Of a stretch of 64,000 nt of DNA, positions 1 through 8,770 are shown piece after piece. The translations under genes and the position numbers were made by a program. The DNA is from Luteolibacter ambystomatis (GTDB lineage: Bacteria; Verrucomicrobiota; Verrucomicrobiia; Verrucomicrobiales; Akkermansiaceae). Each line of letters begins with the position of its first letter. Position 1 is the first letter of the stretch. Under the pieces are notes generated by a model. That model was not told where the DNA came from, did not search any database, and saw nothing but the letters and a program-made list of their open reading frames with translations. The stretch is taken from NCBI RefSeq assembly GCF_018137965.1, contig NZ_CP073100.1, forward strand, positions 2,429,754-2,493,753, in the 5' to 3' direction.

Positions 1-100
1 CCGCTTTCGAGCTGGGGGCGGCTGGGATGACAGGATGAAAGCCGAAAGGACGAGTGATATCCGATCCCGAAAGAGGGAAAGCTGGAGCTTCCCCCTACAT
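1..100. repeat. Family-1 REPIN, left end cut by window edge
   Basis: The window opens inside the first hairpin (CGCTTTCGA at 2-10). A linker follows, then the second arm with GGGAAAGCTGGAGCTTCCC ending in CTACAT at 95-100. Read on the minus strand, that arm is ATGTAG plus a hairpin, the inverted partner of the first arm. This matches the full copies found later. Its last base is also the first base of the TTA that encodes the TAA stop of the neighbouring GH32 gene. Confidence 0.85.
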
Positions 101-2337
101 TATCTCCACGCGCTGCGGAGTTCGTGGACTTGGAGGGCATGGAAGATTGCGTCACCGCCATCGGATTCCACGGAGATCTCCGAGGGCTGCGGATCACTCC
201 CGATGTTCACGGGCACGGGCATGTAGCACTGGCCGTCGCTGGCGAAGATTTCGATGCCCGTGCGATCGCAATAGATCGTGAGGCGCTGCCTGCCAGCGAT
301 CAACGGCGCGTTCGCACGCTGGCCGTGGACGATGAACTGCCGCGCCTTCACATCGTAGGTGATGGTGGACCCGCCGATGCGGAGGATGACGTTCCCCGCG
401 GTGGTCGGCTCGAATTCCACACGGACTTCATGCAGACCGCCCGCCTCCACCCTGGTGACGAGGGGGACCCGGGGCCGCGCCCCGTAGGGCTGGTCCGGGC
501 GGATCACGTCCCTCCTTTCGCCGCGCAGCTTCTCCAGTTCCTTCACCGGCGTGAAGGTGAGGCGCGGGCCATCGGCGGTGGTGACAAGACCGAGCTCCAG
601 CGGCAGGCTCATGGATTGGTTGAACGGCATGCCCTTCGTCTCCGTCTGCCACCAGCCGATGAAGATGCGGCGGCCGTCCGGGACATCGCTGAAGGATTGC
701 GCGGCGTAGAAGCCCTTGCCGCGATGGCCGGGGAGCTTCGGCGTTTCCGGCGTGAAGGTCTTCCCATCGAAGCCGCCGATCTGATACTCGCTGCTGGCGG
801 CGGTGAGGATCCATTTCTTTTTCGCGGGATCGCCATCCACGGGCAGCTCGAAGAGATCCGGGCACTCGAAGAAGCCGTCCGTCTTGCTCGCATAGGTCCA
901 CGTCTTGAGATCCGGAGAGGTGTAGAAGTGGATCGTGTGGACGCCCTTCAGCTCCACATACACGGCCATCACCCATTGCTTCGTGGGCTCATGCCAGATG
1001 ACCTTCGGATCGCGGTTGCCGTGGGTGACTTGCCTGAGGATGGGATTCTCCGCATACTTGGTGAAGGTGCGGCCGTCCGTGCTCCAGGCCATGCACTGGG
1101 TGTATTCATCGCCCGCGGCGGTGTAGAAGAGGATGAGCGGCGGCTTTCCATCCCTGCCGAGGCCGCTGGTGTTCTTCCAATCGACCACGGCGCTGCCGCT
1201 GTACATCATGCCGGACTCATCGGGGAAAAGCGCGTCGCCGAGTTCCCGCCAATGCACGAGGTCCGTGCTGACGGCGTGGCCCCAGTGCATGTTCCCCCAG
1301 GTGATGCCATAGGGATTGTGCTGGTAGAAGAGGTGGTATTCGCCGTTGTGGAAGACGCAGCCGTTCGGATCGTTCAGCCAGCCGCGGGCGGAGGAGAAAT
1401 GATACTGCGCGCGTAGTGGTTCATCGTAGCCGCCGCGGCCCGTCCCGCTCCCGGCGTTCGCCCTGGCAGGATCGAAAATGGGGGTGCGCATCATGAAACT
1501 CGGCTTCATGCGGTCCAGGTGGATGCTGAGGGCCGCGCCCACCTTCTTGAAGGGAGCGATGTTCATGACCGCGTCCCAATCGGCCTTGGCGAGATCATCG
1601 GCCAGCTCGACCTCATTGCGCATGAGGACGCTGTCCCCGTCCATGAGAGTGAGGACGCGCTTGGGCGCGCCATTGCGGATGGGGATGAAAATCCCACTGC
1701 CGCGGGGATCGAGGGATTGGGCGATGTCGTGGACGAGGCAGGTGGGCTGCCTGGGCGGATCATTGAGGCCGGGCACGGGTGCCAGCGTGATGCCGGAAGG
1801 GTCCTTGTCCGTTGCCACGATGTGATCGACATTGAGGTGGCCCCAGCCGCCCTTCGCCTGATCGATGATGCGGACGGTGGCGGTCCTGCCCTCGAGATCC
1901 CCGATGCTCCAGTAGCCCTGTTCCAATGCCTCGGTGCCGCCGGGCTTGTCCTGCGAACCGAAGGCGCGGCGGACGACCTGACCATCGATGACGAGCTGGA
2001 GCTCGAGCTTGCCCGGCCTCCTGCCGCCGCCGATGAGGAAGGAGATGTAGGTGCGCGAGAGGGTGAAGGCCGGCGAGGCGAGCGTGCCGGTGGAGTCGTC
2101 GCCTCCGTGGAAGGAATTCGCGAGCCTCTTTCCCTGGAAGCCGGTGATGGGCATCTGGGTGGCGAGATTTCCGCGCGCGGGCTCATCGCCGAAGGCATCG
2201 CCGGTGGAGGTCCAGAGATCATACGACTCGCCCTCGAAATCTCCGACGACGAGATCGCGCTCGCCGTTCCAGATTTCCGCACGAACGGGCAGACTGGATA
2301 GACCGATGAGGATCGTGGAAAGAATGGCTCGGTGCAT
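100..2337 (-). CDS. Secreted GH32 family fructan hydrolase (levanase/inulinase type)
   Basis: The 745-residue protein begins with a signal peptide (MHRAILSTILIGLSSLPVRA). Residues about 25-180 form a beta-rich N-terminal domain of the type often found ahead of GH32 in Planctomycetes and Verrucomicrobia (FEGESYDLW, NSFHGGDDSTGTL, GGWGHLNVDHI). The GH32 propeller starts near residue 310. WLNDPNG (about 319) carries the nucleophile Asp, RDPK (about 442) the transition-state stabiliser, and ECPD (about 490) the acid/base Glu. All three are intact, so an active exo- or endo-fructanase is expected. It would act outside the cytoplasm on levan, inulin or sucrose; the exact substrate cannot be read from sequence. 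The gene stands alone, with no sugar transporter or SusCD-like pair nearby. Its TAA stop shares a base with the REPIN at 1-100. No Shine-Dalgarno site precedes the ATG. Confidence 0.93.
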   Translation of the reverse strand: MHRAILSTILIGLSSLPVRAEIWNGERDLVVGDFEGESYDLWTSTGDAFGDEPARGNLATQMPITGFQGKRLANSFHGGDDSTGTLASPAFTLSRTYISFLIGGGRRPGKLELQLVIDGQVVRRAFGSQDKPGGTEALEQGYWSIGDLEGRTATVRIIDQAKGGWGHLNVDHIVATDKDPSGITLAPVPGLNDPPRQPTCLVHDIAQSLDPRGSGIFIPIRNGAPKRVLTLMDGDSVLMRNEVELADDLAKADWDAVMNIAPFKKVGAALSIHLDRMKPSFMMRTPIFDPARANAGSGTGRGGYDEPLRAQYHFSSARGWLNDPNGCVFHNGEYHLFYQHNPYGITWGNMHWGHAVSTDLVHWRELGDALFPDESGMMYSGSAVVDWKNTSGLGRDGKPPLILFYTAAGDEYTQCMAWSTDGRTFTKYAENPILRQVTHGNRDPKVIWHEPTKQWVMAVYVELKGVHTIHFYTSPDLKTWTYASKTDGFFECPDLFELPVDGDPAKKKWILTAASSEYQIGGFDGKTFTPETPKLPGHRGKGFYAAQSFSDVPDGRRIFIGWWQTETKGMPFNQSMSLPLELGLVTTADGPRLTFTPVKELEKLRGERRDVIRPDQPYGARPRVPLVTRVEAGGLHEVRVEFEPTTAGNVILRIGGSTITYDVKARQFIVHGQRANAPLIAGRQRLTIYCDRTGIEIFASDGQCYMPVPVNIGSDPQPSEISVESDGGDAIFHALQVHELRSAWR

Positions 2338-2439
2338 GGGTGCGATGCAATGCGATGATCGAGCCTGTATTACGTGGAAGAGGTCTGTTGGATTTCAGTT
2401 TCCGTAGGCAGAGACGCACCACCGGGGCGTCCGGGCGGT

Positions 2440-3009
2440 TCAGGTGGATTCGCGGAGGATACGTTCCAAGCGTTCCCGGTTGGCGGGAGGAGTGCGCACG
2501 GATCTGACAAACGCCCGCACACCCTCGCGCTCATCGGGATCGAGCTTGCTGAGGCATCCGGCGAGGTAGGTGTCCTGTTCCGTCTCGTCCATGTCGGTGA
2601 TCTCCCGGAACGCCAGAGGACTCTTCGGGAGTATCAGCCAACCGGGCTCCCTCCTCACGAGGTGATTCCAGCATCTCGCCCTTATCGAAGCCATCGCCCA
2701 CACCTTGATGTCATCCTCCCTGAGAGCGGCCAGCTCTTCGTCATCCGGCTCATGCTCCACCCATTTTTCCGGCAGGTGGAAGTCATTCGATGCAGTGAGC
2801 ACCGGCAGATCCACGTGGGAATTGCCCTGCTTGATGAGCCTCTGCAGTTCTGTGCCCGCAAAGGGCATCAAGCATACATCCGTGCTGAAGATCTTCCAAA
2901 CGTCCCGGTCCTTCGGGAACTCACGCGGCCTCGGCATGCTGCCCTGCACCAGAATCAAACCGACCTGCTCGCCGCCCTCATGAGAGAGCGCATGATACCA
3001 TCCATACAT
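2440..3009 (-). CDS. Hypothetical protein, 189 aa
   Basis: This is a soluble, acidic protein with no signal peptide or membrane segment. The N-terminal part (YGWYHALSHEGGEQVGLILVQ) looks like a compact alpha/beta fold with LILVQGSMPRPREF. The C-terminal third is charged and helical (DETEQDTYLAGCLSKLDPDEREGVRAFVRSV), recalling small cytoplasmic proteins of unknown function. I do not recognise a family. Codon use and third-position GC are consistent with a real gene on this strand, and the longer opposite-strand frame over 2374-3192 has a less protein-like composition. The 260-bp gap to the next gene (3010-3269) shows no further coding signal. Confidence 0.7.
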   Translation of the reverse strand: MYGWYHALSHEGGEQVGLILVQGSMPRPREFPKDRDVWKIFSTDVCLMPFAGTELQRLIKQGNSHVDLPVLTASNDFHLPEKWVEHEPDDEELAALREDDIKVWAMASIRARCWNHLVRREPGWLILPKSPLAFREITDMDETEQDTYLAGCLSKLDPDEREGVRAFVRSVRTPPANRERLERILREST

Positions 3010-3269
3010 ATCGAATATTCCCTTCTATCTTTTTCAGGCAACCGGCCACACGAATTCAACGGGCATCCATCCCGCCTCCATAGACAGACCTCATTTAATA
3101 CCGCCCGATCGCCTGGTGCGTCCGCGGCTCTGCCAACAGTCACTCCGGAAATTCATCTTCCCGGATGTCGGGAACCTAAAAAGCAGAGGTGAAAACGCAA
3201 GGCTCAAATCGTCGCGCGCGGCAATCCGGAGGTGATCCATATGCATGATGGCGCACAAGCCCCCTCCCC

Positions 3270-6200
3270 TCACCCGGCGGAGGGCGAGGTGACGAGGAGG
3301 CGGAAGAGGCGCTTTTCCCTGCCAGCCATGGCCACCTTCAGCGTGACGGTCTGGTCTCCGGTGGCCGGATCGGTGGTGGTGGTGACGAGGTCCGGCGCGA
3401 GCACGCTCCAGGAGTCCGCCTGCGTGCCGCCGAGCACCTGGAGATTCGCGGTGATGTCCGTGGCGATGCCACTGCGCCGGTAGGTGAGCGTGAAGTACGA
3501 GACTCCTCCTACTTTCTCCACGCGCGGCACCGGCAGCGCGGCGCGGTCCGCGGCGGTCATGGGCGCGGCGGGCGAGATGTTCAGGAAGAATTTCACCAGA
3601 TTCGGCACGCCATCATTGAAAGGCGTCGCATTCGGGCCGCTGAAGGCCGGGTTGGCGTTCTGCTGGGGCGTGAGGTGGTAACTACGCCACGCGGCGTAGC
3701 TGGCGGGGCGGAAGAGCGCGGTGAAGACGCTGTCATCCGCGGGCACGGCCACGGTGCGGCTGCGGGTGGTGGTGCCATCGCTCCAGCGGATGAATTCCCA
3801 GCCGCTGGCGGGCGTGGCGGTGATGGGACGCGGCGAGCCGATGGTGAAGGTGCCGCCGCCGGAGACGCTGCCGCCCGCGGGCGGGTCCGCGGCGACATTG
3901 AGCGAGTCCGTGAGATCATAGACATAGGCCGCGCCCTTGAAGTCCGCGATGGTGCGGTCCTGGTAGGCCCCGGCAATGAACAGATCCCCTTCCAGCGCGA
4001 TGGAGTTCGTGAAGCTGTCCTGCTCCTGGGGCGTGGGGTTCTTCAGCAGGCGGATGGGCGTGGCCGGAGTGGCGGATGCGAGCGAGTAGAGGTAGCCGCG
4101 GCCGGCACCGGAGGCCTCAGCGGAATTCTGCGGCGCACCCACCGCCAGCAGTTCGCCGGAAAGGGCGAGCCGCCCGCCGAAACTGGTGCCGGGTCCCGGA
4201 TTCGGGATCGTGAGCACGGGCGTGCCGGGAGTGGCCCCGGCAAGGTCGAACACATAGACCCGGCCGGTGATTCCACCGGCGGAATAGTTGGACGCGCCGA
4301 CAGCGAGGCGCGTGCCCTTCAGCGCGAGCCCGCCTCCGAAGAGGCTGTTCGACGTGGGAAAGGGATTCGCATAGGTGGCGGTGGCATACGCGCGCTCCGC
4401 CTCGGGCGCGCCCATGTTGTAGCGATGAATGACGCCCGTCCCGCTCCCCAGCGAGCTGATCGCCACGGTATCCCCGTCCATGGCCAGCACCTGTCCGAAG
4501 AAGTCCCCGCTCGAGGGCGTGGGATTGACCAGCGTGGCCCACGGCGTGGTGCCGGACCAGGAGAGGTCGTAAACTACGGCACCTCCCGTATTTCCATTCG
4601 GGTAGTGGACTCCGGCGATCAGGCGGTTCCCGCCCGAGGGCATGGCGAGGGTGGCGCCGAAGCTGGACATGGCGGAGGGCTGCGGATTCTGGATCACGGC
4701 CAGCGGGCTGGTCTTGTTACCGGCGGTATTGTAAATGTACACCCTGCCGACGGAGTAGCCCGCCTCCACGTATTGGCCATAGACGGCGATGCGGTTCCCG
4801 GCCATGGCCACGGCATCGCCGAAGGAGGTGGTCTTGGCCAGATCCCCCGGAGGCACCGTGATGGTCCATGCGGCGGTGGTGCCGGTGCGGCTGTAGACGC
4901 GCACGGAGCCCTTGTTCGCCCCGGCGGTGGGATCGCCGGGAGAGCCGATGGCGATGACATCGCCCGCGGTGGCCACGGACTTCCCGAAGCGGTCGCCGGA
5001 GGTGGGTGACACGGCCTTGAAGGTGCGGCTCACCGCCGTGCCGCCCACGGCGAAGGTGTAGGCGATCCCCGCGTCCGTGACCTCCGTGTCATCCCACGGC
5101 ACGCCGGACATGACGGTGCCGCCATACACGGCCACGCTGGTGCCCAGCTTTCCGCCCTGCGGATTCACGGCGGGATTGGCAAACGCGGCCAGATAGGGTG
5201 TGCCGCTTGCCAGATTGTAGGTGTAGACGACCCCGCTGTTCGAGTTCGCGGTCCCCGTATGATACTCGGCGGGCGCGCCCACGGCGAGGTAGTTCCCATA
5301 AATCGCCACGGTGGCGCCGAAGTCACCGGCATACGCGGCGGCGGGTGCCCTCGGGTCCGTGAGCACCACCGGCACGGTCGGGCTGCTGCCGGCGAGATTG
5401 TAGGCATACACCGCTCCGGTACTATTCCCACCGTAGATGGAGCCGATGACGACCCGGTTCCCGGAGATGCCGGTGGAGTAGCCGAAGAGGTCGTTCGCGA
5501 CCACCGCGGGGGCGGGATTCGCATTGCTGAGCGTGAGCATGGGCTGGCCGGGCGTGGCGGAGTCCAGGTTGAAAACGAAGGCCTGGCCCACGTTCGCATT
5601 GGTGCCGACGGCCACGTAGGGCGCGCCGACGACGATCTTCCGCCCGTCGATGGCCACGGAGAAACCGAACTTCTCGCCGCTCTTCGGCGTGGACTTGGTG
5701 AAGGTGTGCAGGAGCACGGGCGCCGCCGCATCCGTGATGTCATAGACCAGCACGGACCCGGCGTTCGACACGCCGCCCACGCGGCTCTGCGGCAGGCCCA
5801 CCACCAGGATGTTCCCGCTGATGGCGATGCTGTCTCCGAAATTCTGCGCCGCCGTGGGAGCAGGCGGGCTGATCACGAGGCGCGGCGCGGCGGGTGCGGT
5901 GACATCATAGATGTAGACCTTTCCCGCGCCGCTCTGGTTGTCCACCGTTTTTCCCGGAGCACCCACGGCCACCAGGTTCCCGCTGGCGGCGAGACGCGCG
6001 CCGAAGCGGTCGTTGATGGCCACGTCCGGGCGCTGGAGATGATAGAGGAAGTTCGCATTGGAGTCATAGACCTTCACGGACCCGGCATTGCCGCCGCCCA
6101 CGGCATCCGCCGGGCAGCCGGTGAGGCGGTAGGCGCCGCTGGTCCCGGCGATGGCGACGGCGCTGCCTTGGAGAATGCCCGCCTGCTTCCCGGTGGGCGG

Positions 6201-6356
6201 CGGATAGATGGTGTGGTCCGGCACGGCCAGCTCCTGGGCGTGCGCGGCGGGGAGCAGCGGAAGGGCGAACGGGGAAAGCAGAACCGCGGCAAGGCGGAGG
6301 GCGGAAAGCCCGCGCTGTGATGCGGGCACGGAGGTACGCGATGGGTTCGTAAACAT
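3270..6356 (-). CDS. Secreted FG-GAP beta-propeller protein with InlB-type repeat
   Basis: About 1028 residues. I place the start at 6356 because MFTNPSRTS is followed by a twin-charged, hydrophobic signal sequence ending AAHAQ; the reading frame stays open to 6575, but that extra stretch is proline-rich and unlike a leader. The body has roughly a dozen FG-GAP-like blades (FGxSVAI-x-G-xxVVGAP pattern, such as FGDSIAISGNILVVGLP and FGFSVAIDGRKIVVGAP), enough for one or two propellers. Near residues 880-935 is a bacterial InlB B-type repeat (GGSVSGGGTF through WSDGTTTRSRTV). The C-terminus is a short beta-rich module seen at the ends of many verrucomicrobial exported proteins. It probably binds carbohydrate or matrix at the cell surface; no catalytic motif is visible. 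Confidence 0.85.
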   Translation of the reverse strand: MFTNPSRTSVPASQRGLSALRLAAVLLSPFALPLLPAAHAQELAVPDHTIYPPPTGKQAGILQGSAVAIAGTSGAYRLTGCPADAVGGGNAGSVKVYDSNANFLYHLQRPDVAINDRFGARLAASGNLVAVGAPGKTVDNQSGAGKVYIYDVTAPAAPRLVISPPAPTAAQNFGDSIAISGNILVVGLPQSRVGGVSNAGSVLVYDITDAAAPVLLHTFTKSTPKSGEKFGFSVAIDGRKIVVGAPYVAVGTNANVGQAFVFNLDSATPGQPMLTLSNANPAPAVVANDLFGYSTGISGNRVVIGSIYGGNSTGAVYAYNLAGSSPTVPVVLTDPRAPAAAYAGDFGATVAIYGNYLAVGAPAEYHTGTANSNSGVVYTYNLASGTPYLAAFANPAVNPQGGKLGTSVAVYGGTVMSGVPWDDTEVTDAGIAYTFAVGGTAVSRTFKAVSPTSGDRFGKSVATAGDVIAIGSPGDPTAGANKGSVRVYSRTGTTAAWTITVPPGDLAKTTSFGDAVAMAGNRIAVYGQYVEAGYSVGRVYIYNTAGNKTSPLAVIQNPQPSAMSSFGATLAMPSGGNRLIAGVHYPNGNTGGAVVYDLSWSGTTPWATLVNPTPSSGDFFGQVLAMDGDTVAISSLGSGTGVIHRYNMGAPEAERAYATATYANPFPTSNSLFGGGLALKGTRLAVGASNYSAGGITGRVYVFDLAGATPGTPVLTIPNPGPGTSFGGRLALSGELLAVGAPQNSAEASGAGRGYLYSLASATPATPIRLLKNPTPQEQDSFTNSIALEGDLFIAGAYQDRTIADFKGAAYVYDLTDSLNVAADPPAGGSVSGGGTFTIGSPRPITATPASGWEFIRWSDGTTTRSRTVAVPADDSVFTALFRPASYAAWRSYHLTPQQNANPAFSGPNATPFNDGVPNLVKFFLNISPAAPMTAADRAALPVPRVEKVGGVSYFTLTYRRSGIATDITANLQVLGGTQADSWSVLAPDLVTTTTDPATGDQTVTLKVAMAGREKRLFRLLVTSPSAG

Positions 6357-6551
6357 GGGGCGGAGAGGTGGGGGTGCTTCATCAGGAGATCCGGGGGGGG
6401 GATCCCTGACAAACGGCTCCGGAATGCCAGCGGACTCCAGCGGAGCCCTCTTCCAACTGTTGGACTCTTCGGCGTGCCCTCCGGACTTTTCCACCTCTAT
6501 TTCCGGAAAGTTATGTGACAAATCCGGCATTACGTAACTCCCGTATTTCCG

Positions 6552-7229
6552 ATGAGAAGCGGTCTGGGAAATCACTCATGCCGCCATTTTGGCGAGCATG
6601 CGCCGCGGTAGAAACTCGAATCCCTTTGCCCTGTCGCTGCGCTTGACGATAGGCAACCGGGCAACCTCGCCTTCCAACGCACCGGCATAGCCACCGTCGG
6701 CCCGGATCTTCTTCAACCAACCGTAACGTGCCGCCAGCGGTTCCACCGCCAGCAGATTGCCCATCGGGTCTACCAGGACGTGTCTCTTCCGGCCTGTCAT
6801 TTTCTTACCCGCATCATCGCCACGTAGTCCGGATTGGCTGGCTGTGCGAACACTCTGGCTGTCGAGGATCCCAGCAGCCGGGGCTTTTTGCCATGTTTGA
6901 GGCGGACGCGGTCGCGAAGTGCATCATGAATGCGCTCCCGGTGACCTTGTTTGGCCCACAGCCTGAAATAGTGGTGCAAGTCTTCCAGTGAGGGAGATCA
7001 GCGCCAGGCTCCACCGGTGCGAAGGATGTGGAAGATGCCGTTGAGCAGATCGCGACGGGAGTACTCACGCGGCCTGCCACACAGCCCCATCGGAGCATCC
7101 GGGAAGCATCGGGCGGATGGTCCGTCAGTGAAGCTGCTCGGATACGCTGGCATCGGAAGGTTCTCCGAAACCCACGCTGCCCAGTACCACCCGATTCCTC
7201 AACCTCGGTTATTTTTCAGACCGCCTCTT
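6552..7229 (-). mobile_element. Degenerate IS5-family insertion sequence with recognisable terminal inverted repeats
   Basis: The ends carry imperfect inverted repeats: GAGAAGCGGTCTGGGAAAT at 6554-6572 and, read on the other strand, AAGAGGCGGTCTGAAAAAT at 7229-7211, with 15 of 19 positions matching. The roughly 680-bp element holds only a broken transposase, so it is smaller than a full IS5 copy and is presumed immobile. No clear target duplication is visible. The right end supplies the last bases of the neighbouring gene, whose stop codon TAA lies at 7230-7228. Confidence 0.75.
6576..7153 (-). pseudogene. IS5-family transposase, internally deleted and frameshifted
   Basis: Starting at 7153 the frame reads MPAYPSSFTD, the usual beginning of this group. 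After an internal deletion it continues with GRPREYSRRDLLNGIFHILRTGGAWR and then a stop. A second frame resumes with HHYFRLWAKQGHRERIHDALRDRVR and ends at 6797. A third gives MTGRKRHVLVDPMGNLLAV, ADGGYAG and a C-terminal stub at 6576. Three pieces in different frames, in the right order for one DDE transposase, show a dead gene. Short ORFs annotated here should not be taken as separate proteins. Confidence 0.85.
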
Positions 7230-7971
7230 AGAATTCCAAATATTGGATGAGATTGTTTCTACCGGTTTCGTTTATTTGAATCCACCCGGTCCTTACTTCT
7301 TTTTCGGTTCCATCGGAAGGAAGATTGACTCGAATACGGAACCTGAGTCCTTCGGCATCAATGGCTGCCATCGATTCATCACTTTTAAGGGCCGGCTTAA
7401 GTCGTGATATTAAATCAATAAGAGACACTTTAATGTCTGGTGGTTTTACTGCCTGCGCAGTTGAATCAAGTCCAAAAGGGAGCATGCTGATTCTCGATTC
7501 ATCCCTATTATAAAAAACACCAGCATAAGCATCATCAACAAGCGTCAGGTATTTGCCGTCTCCTCCGACCATTTCGATTCCTATGAACTCTCCACACGTA
7601 TCAGATTTAAGCATTTTCTGATAGAAATACAAATCCTTGTCATTCAAGGGAACCAGGCAGTTTTTGTTTGCCGGCCTAATACTTATCGACATGTCCTCGT
7701 TGCTGAAATCAATGGAAATTTCCGACTCTGGATTTTCTCCAATGTAGAAATTCTTCTTTTTTTCATGAACCGCGACCTCAACCGGAATTTTTTGGTCCGG
7801 GGATTTTGCGGATGGCCTTGCTTTGCTTTGCTGCGTTGCGCGGGCTTTCTCCCCTGTTGTTAATTGATGTTCTGGATTGGATTGGTAGTGATTGCGGAAA
7901 AAGATCACTGCCAAAACACCCAATAACATAATTGCCCCCAAGATGACACAAATGACCTTAGTTGTTTTCAT
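7228..7971 (-). CDS. Membrane-anchored hypothetical protein, partner of the YD-protein cassette
   Basis: This 247-residue protein has an N-terminal transmembrane or uncleaved signal segment (VICVILGAIMLLGVLAVIFF), a basic, Gln/Ser-rich linker and a beta-rich extracytoplasmic domain. It overlaps the upstream gene by 14 bp, so the two are probably translated together. No family is recognised. It is AT-richer than the flanking genes, as is the whole 7.2-10.5 kb cassette. The reading frame ends LIQYLEF and the TAA stop is formed at the inverted repeat of the adjoining IS5 remnant, so the original C-terminus may have been truncated. Its place behind an RHS-type protein with a toxin-like tail suggests an immunity or accessory role, which is inference only. 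Confidence 0.75.
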   Translation of the reverse strand: MKTTKVICVILGAIMLLGVLAVIFFRNHYQSNPEHQLTTGEKARATQQSKARPSAKSPDQKIPVEVAVHEKKKNFYIGENPESEISIDFSNEDMSISIRPANKNCLVPLNDKDLYFYQKMLKSDTCGEFIGIEMVGGDGKYLTLVDDAYAGVFYNRDESRISMLPFGLDSTAQAVKPPDIKVSLIDLISRLKPALKSDESMAAIDAEGLRFRIRVNLPSDGTEKEVRTGWIQINETGRNNLIQYLEF

Positions 7972-8686
7972 CGAATGTGAAAAGATGGGCGTAAATTGCC
8001 GGCACGTTCGATCCGATGTATCGGCTCGAGCCCTTCCTTGAATCTTGAGAATCTCCTATCTTGATATCCAAAACCGACTCCTCGTTGTCGCTTTTAAAGG
8101 AGAATTCAACTTTTGATTCTCCAAAATTTCCCATTCGGGAATAGATTTCCGCCGCGCCATATGCCATCAGGCGTTGATAGGCAGCTCCACCTATGGAATC
8201 TCTGACTTTTTTAATAAATTCATCCTTCAATATTCTTCCGTCGCTGTTTAGTGGGGGAATCATGAATTTTGATCCATTGGAACCTTCGATTTCGACCAAT
8301 CGTTCCAATTGAAGATGTTTCATCTTCGCTTCATATTCCTGCATGATGCCATCCACTTTCTCTTTTTCGAATGAAGTCAAGCCAACGGCATTCGAGAATT
8401 TAATTCCAAGACCACCCTCGTTTTTATCAATGACATCGAGATCAAGGCTTTTGCCCGGATCATTTGTGATGGAATTGAATTTATCCGGCACCACTTCCGC
8501 TATCGCCGGGGGAATGTCAGGCTGGATTGCTCTTTGTGAACGATGAATCTCGCTATTTCGATTTGTCACCTGGGGTTGTTTTGCTTCATTTTGAGAACCG
8601 CGCACACCAAGCCCCAACACAAACCCCAAGACGGGCCCAACTCCGTATTTCAAGAATGCCAATATATGTTTTTTATATTTTGCCAT
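7958..8686 (-). CDS. Membrane-anchored hypothetical protein, 242 aa
   Basis: I start at 8686 (MAKYKKHILAFLKYG), directly ahead of a hydrophobic anchor (VGPVLGFVLGLGVRG); the frame is open further upstream to 8752 without leader-like sequence. The rest is charged and mixed alpha/beta, with a helical stretch (SFEKEKVDGIMQEYEAKMKHLQ) and a beta-rich C-terminal half. No family is recognised. It lies 84 bp after the YD/cysteine-peptidase gene and overlaps the next gene, making a three-gene unit. Being a membrane-anchored small protein downstream of a polymorphic-toxin-like gene, it is a candidate immunity protein (inference). Confidence 0.75.
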   Translation of the reverse strand: MAKYKKHILAFLKYGVGPVLGFVLGLGVRGSQNEAKQPQVTNRNSEIHRSQRAIQPDIPPAIAEVVPDKFNSITNDPGKSLDLDVIDKNEGGLGIKFSNAVGLTSFEKEKVDGIMQEYEAKMKHLQLERLVEIEGSNGSKFMIPPLNSDGRILKDEFIKKVRDSIGGAAYQRLMAYGAAEIYSRMGNFGESKVEFSFKSDNEESVLDIKIGDSQDSRKGSSRYIGSNVPAIYAHLFTFDENN

Positions 8687-8770
8687 AGTTGGATGATACG
8701 GAAGCAGGGCCATGTTCGTATTTTTACACTCCTGATCCACAGGTTGTAACACAATCGGAAAACGATTCTT

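Noticed and set aside
124..1416. Plus-strand frame opposite the GH32 gene
   Set aside because: The minus strand has all GH32 catalytic motifs; the plus frame is a shadow of them.
6357..6575. N-terminal extension of the FG-GAP protein
   Set aside because: The 73 extra codons are Pro/Glu-rich, and a good signal peptide begins just after the internal ATG at 6356.
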